Below are positions 9,302-16,679 of a stretch of DNA of 64,000 nucleotides, piece after piece. Below the pieces are notes generated by a model. It was not told where the DNA came from. It saw nothing but the letters and a program-made list of their open reading frames with translations, and searched no databases. Every line of letters starts with the position of its first letter. The first letter of the stretch is position 1. The stretch is from Pseudomonas sp. UBA6562 (lineage in GTDB: Bacteria > Pseudomonadota > Gammaproteobacteria > Pseudomonadales > Pseudomonadaceae): contig NZ_DJJS01000008.1 in NCBI RefSeq assembly GCF_002434265.1, forward strand, positions 186,001 through 250,000, in the 5' to 3' direction. The translations under genes were made by a program, and so were the position numbers.

Positions 9302-9327
9302 TGTAGTGCCAACAAAAAACCACTACA
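9302..9327. promoter_or_regulatory. Operator-like inverted repeat upstream of aceA (RccR-type candidate)
   Basis: TGTAGTG (9302-9308) and CACTACA (9321-9327) form a perfect 7-bp inverted repeat with an A6 tract in the spacer, giving TGTAG-N16-CTACA. It ends 6 bp before the -35 element of the aceA promoter. The same TGTAG-N16-CTACA arrangement, also with A6 in the spacer, occurs upstream of gap at 57011-57036. Pseudomonad RccR (RpiR family) is known to control aceA and gap through TGTAGT-type repeats, so this is a strong candidate site. Confidence 0.6.
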
Positions 9328-9333
9328 AAATCG

Positions 9334-9363
9334 TTGACAGTGGGTTTTTGCCCTAGGCATGAT
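9334..9363 (+). promoter_or_regulatory. Likely sigma-70 promoter of aceA
   Basis: TTGACA at 9334-9339 is a perfect -35 hexamer; CATGAT at 9358-9363, after an 18-bp spacer, is a fair -10 hexamer. It lies just downstream of the operator-like repeat. The implied leader is about 350 nt. Confidence 0.5.
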
Positions 9364-9718
9364 GGCCCCGCTCCCGCTGATCAGGGGCCCCTCATCGGGC
9401 CCTCGCGGCGTGCTTCCAGCATCCGGAAGGCGTCGCGTGTCCATCCAGCCCACAAGGCGGTTCGACGAGATTGTGACTGCACTGAAGAAGTTGTCCCGAG
9501 GGACGGAAGCGCACCACCGCAGCCACTGGCACCCGCGTCGCGACCGCAGCACGGCATCCACGAGCCAACCTGCCCAGCACGCCCGCCAGCCGACCTGCCC
9601 TCCTTCCCGACCTCCGCTCAGTCAGCACAATGCCGCGAACGATGCGACCGCCACGCCCCTGAAATGCGCGCCGAGCCCAGCACCTATTTCACATGACCGA
9701 TGCGACGAGGTTTTTTCC

Positions 9719-11044
9719 ATGGCACTGACACGCGAACAGCAAATTGCAGCCCTCGAGAAAGACTGGGCCGAGAACCCGCGCTGGAAAGGCGTGACCCGTA
9801 CCTACACCGCCGCCGATGTCGTGCGCCTGCGCGGTTCGCTGCAACCGGAACACACCCTGGCCCGCGCTGGCGCGGAAAAGCTCTGGAAACTGGTCACCCA
9901 AGGCGCCCACCCGTCCTTCCGCCCCGAGAAAGACTTCGTCAACTGCATGGGCGCGCTCACCGGCGGTCAAGCCGTGCAGCAGGTCAAGGCCGGCATCCAG
10001 GCCATCTACCTGTCGGGCTGGCAAGTGGCCGCCGACAACAACTCCGCCGAATCCATGTACCCCGACCAGTCGCTGTACCCGGTCGACTCGGTGCCCACCG
10101 TGGTCAAGCGCATCAACAACTCGTTCCGCCGCGCCGACCAGATCCAGTGGAAGGCCGGCAAGAACCCAGGCGACGACGGCTACATCGACTACTTCGCGCC
10201 GATCGTCGCCGACGCCGAGGCCGGCTTCGGTGGTGTGCTCAACGCCTACGAGCTGATGAAGAGCATGATCGAAGCCGGCGCTGCCGGGGTGCACTTCGAA
10301 GACCAACTGGCCTCGGTGAAAAAATGCGGCCACATGGGCGGCAAAGTGCTGGTGCCTACCCAGGAAGCGGTACAGAAACTGGTGGCCGCACGCCTGGCAG
10401 CGGACGTGGCCGGCGTGCCGACCATCATCCTGGCGCGTACCGACGCCAACGCCGCCGACCTGCTGACCAGCGATTGCGACCCTTACGACCAGCCATTCGT
10501 AGTCGGCGAGCGCACCCGCGAAGGCTTCTATAAAGTGCGCGCCGGCCTCGACCAGGCCATCGCCCGTGGCCTGGCCTACGCGCCCTACGCCGATCTGATC
10601 TGGTGCGAGACGGCCAAGCCGGATCTGGACGAAGCCCGCCGCTTCGCCGAAGCGATCAAGAAGGAATACCCGGACCAGCTGCTGTCGTACAACTGCTCGC
10701 CATCGTTCAACTGGAAGAAGAACCTCGACGACGCCACCATCGCCAAATTCCAGCGCGAGCTGTCGGCCATGGGCTACAAACACCAGTTCATTACCCTGGC
10801 CGGCATCCACAACATGTGGCACGGCATGTTCAACCTGGCCCACGACTACGCCCGCAACGACATGACCGCGTACGTCAAGCTGCAGGAGCAGGAGTTCGCC
10901 GACGCCAGCAAGGGCTATACCTTCGTGGCGCATCAACAGGAAGTGGGCACCGGCTACTTCGATGACGTGACCACCGTGATCCAGGGGGGTGCTTCGTCGG
11001 TCACCGCCCTCACCGGCTCCACCGAGGAAGAACAGTTCCACTGA
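9719..11044 (+). CDS. aceA: Isocitrate lyase
   Basis: AceA splits isocitrate into glyoxylate and succinate, the first step of the glyoxylate shunt, needed for growth on acetate and fatty acids. The 441-residue protein starts at the ATG at 9719 and has the catalytic signature K201-K202-C203-G204-H205 in KKCGHMGGK. YLSGWQVAADNN and NCSPSFNWKK are further family blocks. It is monocistronic, with its own promoter and operator-like site and a terminator at 11060-11094. Confidence 0.97.
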   Translation: MALTREQQIAALEKDWAENPRWKGVTRTYTAADVVRLRGSLQPEHTLARAGAEKLWKLVTQGAHPSFRPEKDFVNCMGALTGGQAVQQVKAGIQAIYLSGWQVAADNNSAESMYPDQSLYPVDSVPTVVKRINNSFRRADQIQWKAGKNPGDDGYIDYFAPIVADAEAGFGGVLNAYELMKSMIEAGAAGVHFEDQLASVKKCGHMGGKVLVPTQEAVQKLVAARLAADVAGVPTIILARTDANAADLLTSDCDPYDQPFVVGERTREGFYKVRAGLDQAIARGLAYAPYADLIWCETAKPDLDEARRFAEAIKKEYPDQLLSYNCSPSFNWKKNLDDATIAKFQRELSAMGYKHQFITLAGIHNMWHGMFNLAHDYARNDMTAYVKLQEQEFADASKGYTFVAHQQEVGTGYFDDVTTVIQGGASSVTALTGSTEEEQFH

Positions 11045-11059
11045 GTGCCTGCTCGACAC

Positions 11060-11094
11060 AAGGCCCGGACCGCGCAAGCGCTCCGGGCTTTTTC
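11060..11094 (+). terminator. Intrinsic terminator after aceA
   Basis: GCCCGGA (11063-11069) pairs with TCCGGGC (11082-11088) and is followed by a run of five T. It begins about 16 bases after the aceA stop. Confidence 0.85.
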
Positions 11095-11405
11095 ATGCTT
11101 GGGCTGAGCCCCGACATGGAAGACGGGGCTCCCAAACCCGTACATACAGACCTTGGCCGGGCACGCTTCCCAATAGCAGCTATGCTTGGCCCAGGCTTGT
11201 CGGGCGCAACGGGTCGCCCTTGAAGTGATCGATTGGTTGCAGCCTTAGGCTTCAACACCGTTTTATGAGCCCGTTCATTGATCTGAGGCGGGATGCCATC
11301 GAACGTTTTCCGCTAAAACGTGCGGTCGTCACACGAAACTGGATTATTCGATGAAACGAACTTACCCAGGTAAAGACCAACTAAAACAATCAGGCTTGCA
11401 CAGAT

Positions 11406-11424
11406 GATATTAATTATCATTACA
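11406..11424. promoter_or_regulatory. Fur-like box in the nuo upstream region
   Basis: The 19-mer from 11406 agrees with the classical Fur consensus at about 15 of 19 positions and overlaps a perfect palindrome, ATGATA-ttaat-TATCAT, at 11404-11420. It lies about 130 bp upstream of the nuo -35 element. Complex I carries many iron-sulfur clusters, so iron control is plausible, but binding is inferred. Confidence 0.4.
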
Positions 11425-11554
11425 AGTTAGCGAGCATTACAACCGCCAAGAAAGATAATTGACGAAAACGCGGCTAATGCCCGCCACATCAGGGCTACAG
11501 CCAATCAAGAGCGATTTTTGTTCTTAATCCTACGAATAAATTTGCCGGGGTAAA

Positions 11555-11583
11555 TTTACTTGCATAGGGTTTACCCATAAAAT
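11555..11583 (+). promoter_or_regulatory. Likely sigma-70 promoter of the nuo operon with overlapping inverted repeat
   Basis: TTTACT (11555-11560) and TAAAAT (11578-11583) are separated by exactly 17 bp. A perfect 7-bp inverted repeat, GGGTAAA (11548-11554) / TTTACCC (11570-11576), overlaps the spacer and abuts the -35 element, as a repressor operator would. The expected transcription start is near 11590. Confidence 0.5.
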
Positions 11584-11709
11584 CAGCCGAATTGATCCAG
11601 CTGCGACATTTCGTCACTGCTTGCGCGACACTAAGTCGCCGCGCCACACGTCGCCGCTCACACTATTTTCAGTTTGCAGGGCCAAGGGCTCTGTATAAGG
11701 ATTCTCAGC

Positions 11710-12123
11710 ATGCCCGATTCGACAGGACTGATCGCCCACAACTGGGGCCTGGCCATCTTCCTTCTCGGTGTCGTCGGTCTATGCGCCTTCATGCTGGGTC
11801 TGTCCAGCCTGCTGGGCAGCAAGGCCTGGGGCCGCGCCAAGAACGAGCCGTTCGAATCCGGCATGCTGCCCACCGGCAGTGCACGCCTGCGCCTGTCGGC
11901 GAAATTCTATCTGGTCGCGATGCTCTTCGTGATCTTCGACATCGAAGCCCTCTTTCTCTTTGCCTGGTCTGTGTCCGTCCGCGAAAGCGGCTGGACCGGA
12001 TTCGTCGAAGCACTCGTTTTCATAGCAATTCTGTTGGCAGGCCTTGTCTACCTATGGCGCGTGGGAGCTCTTGACTGGGCACCGGAAGCGCGCCGCAAGC
12101 GGCAAGCGAAGCTGAAACAATGA
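11710..12123 (+). CDS. nuoA: NADH-quinone oxidoreductase subunit A
   Basis: A membrane subunit of respiratory complex I and the first gene of the nuo operon. The ATG at 11710 gives 137 residues with three hydrophobic segments and the family block KNEPFESGMLPTGSARLRLSAKFYLVAMLFVIFDIEA between the first and second. It contributes to the quinone-site/membrane junction. nuoB follows after 10 bp. Confidence 0.96.
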   Translation: MPDSTGLIAHNWGLAIFLLGVVGLCAFMLGLSSLLGSKAWGRAKNEPFESGMLPTGSARLRLSAKFYLVAMLFVIFDIEALFLFAWSVSVRESGWTGFVEALVFIAILLAGLVYLWRVGALDWAPEARRKRQAKLKQ

Positions 12124-12133
12124 GGCTTTGGCA

Positions 12134-12811
12134 ATGCAATACAATCTCACCAGAATCGACCCGGATGCGCCCAACGAGCAATATCCGGTCGGCGACCGGG
12201 CAACCGTCACCGACCAACTGCTAGAGGACCAGGTCCACAAGAACATCTACATGGGGAAACTCGAAGATGTGCTGCGTGGCGCCGTCAACTGGGGTCGCAA
12301 GAACTCCCTCTGGCCGTACAACTTCGGCCTGTCCTGCTGCTACGTGGAAATGACCACGGCCTTCACGGCGCCCCACGACATCGCCCGCTTCGGCGCCGAA
12401 GTCATTCGGGCTTCGCCGCGTCAGGCCGACTTCATGGTCATTGCCGGCACCTGTTTCATCAAGATGGCGCCGATCATTCAGCGCCTGTATGAGCAGATGC
12501 TCGAACCCAAGTGGGTCATCTCCATGGGTTCGTGCGCCAACTCCGGCGGCATGTACGACATCTACTCGGTCGTTCAGGGGGTCGACAAGTTCCTCCCCGT
12601 GGACGTCTACGTGCCGGGCTGCCCGCCTCGCCCCGAAGCGTTCCTGCAAGGCTTGATGCTGTTGCAGGAATCGATCGGCCAGGAGCGACGCCCGCTGTCC
12701 TGGGTCGTGGGCGACCAAGGTATCTACCGTGCCGAGATGCCGGCGCAGAAAGACCTGCGCCGCGAGCAGCGTATAGCGGTAACCAACCTGCGCAGCCCCG
12801 ACGAAGTCTGA
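12134..12811 (+). CDS. nuoB: NADH-quinone oxidoreductase subunit B
   Basis: The peripheral-arm subunit carrying cluster N2, the last iron-sulfur cluster before quinone. The ATG at 12134 (MQYNLTRIDPD) gives the pseudomonad length of 225 residues; a TTG two codons upstream is unlikely. Cluster ligands are visible as the tandem C68-C69 in GLSCCYVEM, then MGSCANSGG and PGCPPRPE. A 78-bp gap separates it from nuoCD. Confidence 0.97.
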   Translation: MQYNLTRIDPDAPNEQYPVGDRATVTDQLLEDQVHKNIYMGKLEDVLRGAVNWGRKNSLWPYNFGLSCCYVEMTTAFTAPHDIARFGAEVIRASPRQADFMVIAGTCFIKMAPIIQRLYEQMLEPKWVISMGSCANSGGMYDIYSVVQGVDKFLPVDVYVPGCPPRPEAFLQGLMLLQESIGQERRPLSWVVGDQGIYRAEMPAQKDLRREQRIAVTNLRSPDEV

Positions 12812-12889
12812 TCCAGCGACCTGCCGCCCGCTCCACCGGAGCCGGCGGCCTGGCTTCATTCTCTACGTTGAACCAAAGCGACCGAGACC

Positions 12890-14671
12890 ATGACAGCGGA
12901 CACCGCTATTTTCATTCCGCCTTACAAGGCTGACGACCAAGATGTGGTCGTCGAACTGCACAACCGTTTCGGCGCCGACGCCTTCGTCGCCCAGGAAACG
13001 CGCACCGGCATGCCGGTGCTCTGGGTCAAGCGCGCCCAGCTCAAGGAAATCCTGAGCTTCCTGCGTGGCGTGGCCAAGCCCTACAGCATGCTCTACGACC
13101 TGCACGGCGTGGACGAGCGCCTGCGCACCCAGCGCCGCGGCCTGCCCGCAGCCGACTTCAGCGTGTTCTACCACCTGCTGTCGATCGAGCGTAACAGCGA
13201 CGTGATGATCAAGGTCTCGCTCAGCGAGGGCGATCTGAACCTGCCGTCGATCACCAGCATCTGGCCCAACGCCAACTGGTACGAGCGCGAAGTGTGGGAC
13301 ATGTTCGGCATCGACTTCGCCGGCCACCCGCACCTGAGCCGCATCATGATGCCGCCCACCTGGGAAGGTCACCCGCTGCGCAAGGACTACCCGGCCCGCG
13401 CCACCGAGTTCGACCCCTATAGTCTGACCCTGGCCAAGCAGCAGCTCGAAGAAGAGTCGGCGCGCTTCAACCCCGAAGCCTGGGGCATGAAGCGCCAGGG
13501 CGCCAACGAGGACTACATGTTCCTCAACCTGGGCCCGAACCACCCTTCAGCCCACGGCGCGTTCCGCATCGTGCTGCAACTGGACGGCGAAGAGATCGTC
13601 GACTGCGTGCCCGACATCGGCTACCACCACCGTGGCGCCGAGAAGATGGCCGAGCGTCAGTCGTGGCACAGTTTCATCCCCTACACCGACCGCATCGACT
13701 ACTTGGGCGGGGTGATGAACAACCTGCCCTACGTGCTGGCAGTGGAGAAGCTGGCCGGCATCCAGGTGCCGCAGAAGGTCGACGTGATCCGCATCATGCT
13801 CGCCGAGTTCTTCCGCATCACCAGCCACCTGCTGTTCCTGGGCACCTACATCCAGGACGTCGGCGCCATGACCCCGGTGTTCTTCACCTTCACCGACCGT
13901 CAGCGCGCCTACACCGTGATCGAAGCCATCACCGGTTTCCGCCTGCATCCGGCCTGGTACCGCATCGGCGGCGTCGCACACGACTTGCCGCGCGGCTGGG
14001 ACAAGCTGGTCAAGGACTTCGTCGACTGGCTGCCCAAGCGCCTCGACGAGTACACCAAGGCCGCGCTGCAGAACAGCATCCTCAAGGGCCGCACCATCGG
14101 CGTCGCGGCCTACAACACCAAGGAAGCGCTGGAATGGGGCACCACCGGTGCCGGCCTGCGCTCCACCGGTTGCGACTTCGACCTGCGCAAGGCGCGCCCC
14201 TACTCGGGCTACGAGAACTTCGAATTCGAAGTGCCGCTGGCGCACAACGGCGATGCCTACGACCGCTGCATGGTGCGCGTGGAAGAAATGCGCCAGAGCA
14301 TCCGCATCATCGACCAGTGCCTGCGCAACATGCCCGAAGGCCCGTACAAGGCGGACCACCCGCTGACCACGCCGCCGCCCAAAGAGCGCACCCTGCAACA
14401 CATCGAGACCCTGATCACGCACTTCCTGCAAGTGTCGTGGGGCCCGGTCATGCCGGCCAACGAGTCGTTCCAGATGATCGAAGCGACCAAGGGCATCAAC
14501 AGTTACTACCTGACGAGCGATGGCGGCACCATGAGCTACCGCACCCGTATCCGCACCCCGAGCTACCCGCACCTGCAGCAGATCCCTTCGGTGATCAAAG
14601 GCAGCATGGTCGCCGACCTCATCGCGTATCTGGGCAGTATCGACTTCGTTATGGCTGACGTGGACCGCTAA
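12890..14671 (+). CDS. nuoCD: NADH-quinone oxidoreductase fused subunits C/D
   Basis: A natural fusion of NuoC (about residues 1-190, with WYEREVWDMFGI and RRIMMP-type blocks) and NuoD (the rest, with LGPNHPSAHGAFR, which forms the quinone pocket). The 593-residue length matches the fused form found in enterobacteria and pseudomonads. It acts in the peripheral arm between the iron-sulfur chain and the quinone site. nuoE begins 2 bases after the stop. Confidence 0.97.
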   Translation: MTADTAIFIPPYKADDQDVVVELHNRFGADAFVAQETRTGMPVLWVKRAQLKEILSFLRGVAKPYSMLYDLHGVDERLRTQRRGLPAADFSVFYHLLSIERNSDVMIKVSLSEGDLNLPSITSIWPNANWYEREVWDMFGIDFAGHPHLSRIMMPPTWEGHPLRKDYPARATEFDPYSLTLAKQQLEEESARFNPEAWGMKRQGANEDYMFLNLGPNHPSAHGAFRIVLQLDGEEIVDCVPDIGYHHRGAEKMAERQSWHSFIPYTDRIDYLGGVMNNLPYVLAVEKLAGIQVPQKVDVIRIMLAEFFRITSHLLFLGTYIQDVGAMTPVFFTFTDRQRAYTVIEAITGFRLHPAWYRIGGVAHDLPRGWDKLVKDFVDWLPKRLDEYTKAALQNSILKGRTIGVAAYNTKEALEWGTTGAGLRSTGCDFDLRKARPYSGYENFEFEVPLAHNGDAYDRCMVRVEEMRQSIRIIDQCLRNMPEGPYKADHPLTTPPPKERTLQHIETLITHFLQVSWGPVMPANESFQMIEATKGINSYYLTSDGGTMSYRTRIRTPSYPHLQQIPSVIKGSMVADLIAYLGSIDFVMADVDR

Positions 14672-14673
14672 GC

Positions 14674-15171
14674 ATGAACAGCACGCTTATCCAGACTGAC
14701 CGTTTCGCCCTGAGCGAAGCCGAGCGCTCGGCCATCGAGCACGAGATGCACCACTACGAGGACCCGCGTGCGGCGTCCATCGAAGCCTTGAAGATCGTGC
14801 AGAAGGCCCGTGGCTGGGTGCCCGACGGCGCCATCTACGCCATCGGCGAGGTGCTCGGCATTCCGGCCAGCGACGTCGAGGGTGTGGCCACCTTCTACAG
14901 CCAGATCTTCCGCCAGCCGGTCGGCCGCCACATCATCCGCGTCTGCGACAGCATGGTCTGCTACATCGGCGGCCATGAATCGGTCGTCAGCCAGATCCAG
15001 AGCGAACTGGGCATCGGCCTGGGCCAGACCACCGAAGACGGTCGCTTCACCCTGCTGCCGGTGTGCTGCCTGGGCAACTGCGACAAGGCCCCGGCGCTGA
15101 TGATCGACGACGACACCTTTGGCGACGTGCAGCCCGCTGGCGTCTCCAAGCTGCTGGAGGGTTACGCATGA
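14674..15171 (+). CDS. nuoE: NADH-quinone oxidoreductase subunit E
   Basis: A 165-residue thioredoxin-like subunit of the NADH dehydrogenase module, holding a [2Fe-2S] cluster. Ligand cysteines are seen in VCDSMVCYIGG and VCCLGNCDKAP. It partners NuoF. The stop overlaps the nuoF start (ATGA, 4 bp), indicating translational coupling. Confidence 0.96.
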   Translation: MNSTLIQTDRFALSEAERSAIEHEMHHYEDPRAASIEALKIVQKARGWVPDGAIYAIGEVLGIPASDVEGVATFYSQIFRQPVGRHIIRVCDSMVCYIGGHESVVSQIQSELGIGLGQTTEDGRFTLLPVCCLGNCDKAPALMIDDDTFGDVQPAGVSKLLEGYA

Positions 15172-16547
15172 CCATCACTTCCTTCGGCCCGGCCAACCGC
15201 ATCGCGCGCAGTGCCGAGACCCATCCGCTGACCTGGCGCCTGCGCGAAGACGGCGAGCCGGTCTGGCTCAGCGAATACCAGAGCAAGAACGGCTATGCCG
15301 CCGCGCGTACCGCGCTGGCGCAGCTGTCGCCCGACGAGATCGTGCAGAACGTCAAGGACTCGGGCCTCAAGGGCCGCGGCGGCGCCGGCTTCCCCACCGG
15401 GGTGAAGTGGGGCCTGATGCCCAAAGACGAATCCATGAACATCCGCTACCTGCTGTGCAACGCGGACGAGATGGAACCCAACACCTGGAAAGACCGCATG
15501 CTGATGGAGCAACAGCCCCATCTACTGATCGAAGGCATGCTGATCAGCGCCCGTGCGCTCAAGGCCTACCGCGGCTACATCTTCCTGCGTGGCGAATACA
15601 CCACGGCGGCGAAGAACCTCAACCGCGCCATCGACGAGGCCAAGGCCGCCGGCCTGCTGGGCAAGAACGTCCTCGGCTCGGGCTTCGACTTCGAGCTGTT
15701 CGTGCACACCGGCGCCGGTCGCTACATCTGTGGCGAAGAGACCGCGCTGATCAACTCCCTCGAAGGCCGACGCGCCAACCCGCGCTCCAAGCCGCCCTTC
15801 CCTGCCGCCGTTGGCGTGTGGGGCAAGCCGACCTGCGTGAACAACGTCGAAACCCTGTGCAACGTGCCGGCCATCGTCGCCAACGGCAACGACTGGTACA
15901 AGGCGCTGGCACGTGCCGGTAGCGAAGACCACGGCACCAAACTGATGGGCTTCTCCGGCAAGGTGAAGAACCCGGGCCTGTGGGAGCTGCCGTTCGGCGT
16001 CACCGCACGCGAGCTGTTCGAAGACTACGCAGGCGGCATGCGCGACGGCTTCACGCTCAAGTGCTGGCAGCCAGGCGGCGCCGGCACCGGCTTCCTCTTG
16101 CCCGAACACCTCGAAGCGCAGATGTACGCTGGCGGCATCGCCAAGGTCGGCACGCGCATGGGTACGGGCCTGGCCATGGCCGTGGACCACACCGTCAACA
16201 TGGTCTCGCTGCTGCGCAACATGGAGGAGTTCTTCGCCCGCGAGTCGTGCGGCTGGTGCACCCCCTGCCGCGACGGCCTGCCCTGGAGCGTGAAGATGCT
16301 GCGTTCGCTGGAGCGCGGCCAAGGCCGCGCCGAAGACATCGAGACGCTGCTGGGTCTGGTCAACTTCCTCGGCCCGGGCCGCACCTTCTGCGCCCACGCA
16401 CCCGGTGCCGTCGAGCCGCTGGGCAGTGCCATCAAATACTTCCGCGAAGAGTTCGAGGCCGGTGTCGCCCCTGCATTCTCAGGCGCCACCTTGAGCCCGA
16501 ACCTGGCCCATCCGCTGCCGGCCGGGCCGGTGGTGGTCGGCGCATAA
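15168..16547 (+). CDS. nuoF: NADH-quinone oxidoreductase subunit F
   Basis: The NADH- and FMN-binding subunit where electrons enter complex I. The 459-residue frame has the NADH/FMN loop GLKGRGGAGFPTGVKW near residue 65, and the [4Fe-4S] motif ESCGWCTPCRDG in the C-terminal third. The start overlaps the end of nuoE. A structured 132-bp spacer separates it from nuoG. Confidence 0.97.
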   Translation: MTITSFGPANRIARSAETHPLTWRLREDGEPVWLSEYQSKNGYAAARTALAQLSPDEIVQNVKDSGLKGRGGAGFPTGVKWGLMPKDESMNIRYLLCNADEMEPNTWKDRMLMEQQPHLLIEGMLISARALKAYRGYIFLRGEYTTAAKNLNRAIDEAKAAGLLGKNVLGSGFDFELFVHTGAGRYICGEETALINSLEGRRANPRSKPPFPAAVGVWGKPTCVNNVETLCNVPAIVANGNDWYKALARAGSEDHGTKLMGFSGKVKNPGLWELPFGVTARELFEDYAGGMRDGFTLKCWQPGGAGTGFLLPEHLEAQMYAGGIAKVGTRMGTGLAMAVDHTVNMVSLLRNMEEFFARESCGWCTPCRDGLPWSVKMLRSLERGQGRAEDIETLLGLVNFLGPGRTFCAHAPGAVEPLGSAIKYFREEFEAGVAPAFSGATLSPNLAHPLPAGPVVVGA

Positions 16548-16561
16548 CAAGATGAAGCGCG

Positions 16562-16624
16562 GGTGGCCCGTGCCACCTGCCTGCCCGCTGGCCGACCCGA
16601 ACGATTCGCGGCAGGCCGCGGGCA
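16562..16624 (+). other. Tandem hairpins in the nuoF-nuoG spacer
   Basis: Two hairpins lie side by side. The first is a perfect 6-bp stem, GGTGGC-CCGT-GCCACC (16562-16577). The second pairs TGCCCGC and GGCC (16582-16593) with GGCC and GCGGGCA (16614-16624), with one bulge. There is no U tract, so they look like processing or stability elements in the polycistronic RNA rather than a terminator. Confidence 0.5.
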
Positions 16625-16679
16625 AACCGATTTCCATTAGCCACGCCTGCTCACGCGGGCCAACGAAGAACTTTGAACC

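Larger units (their letters stand above)
9236..9718. other. aceA upstream region (483 bp)
   Basis: No gene is evident here. The region holds the aceA operator-like repeat (9302-9327), a likely sigma-70 promoter (9334-9363) and a leader of about 345 nt. An open frame runs through the leader in the aceA frame from 9359, but its composition does not look like isocitrate lyase, so it is treated as non-coding. Confidence 0.6.
11095..11709. other. nuo upstream region (about 615 bp)
   Basis: No gene is apparent in this long, comparatively AT-rich stretch. It contains a Fur-like box (11406-11424), an inverted repeat overlapping the promoter (11548-11576), a likely sigma-70 promoter (11555-11583) and a nuoA leader of about 120 nt. 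Confidence 0.65.

Noticed and set aside
9338..9700. Small open frames in the aceA leader on both strands
   Set aside because: No ribosome binding sites, Arg/Ser/Pro-rich composition and no recognisable domain.
9359..9718. N-terminal extension of aceA by about 120 codons
   Set aside because: The extension has Ser/Pro/Arg-rich composition, overlaps the promoter -10 element, and isocitrate lyase of normal length starts at 9719.
11221..11236. Possible second Anr/FNR box upstream of nuo
   Set aside because: The right half-site is wrong (TCGAT instead of ATCAA at the required spacing).
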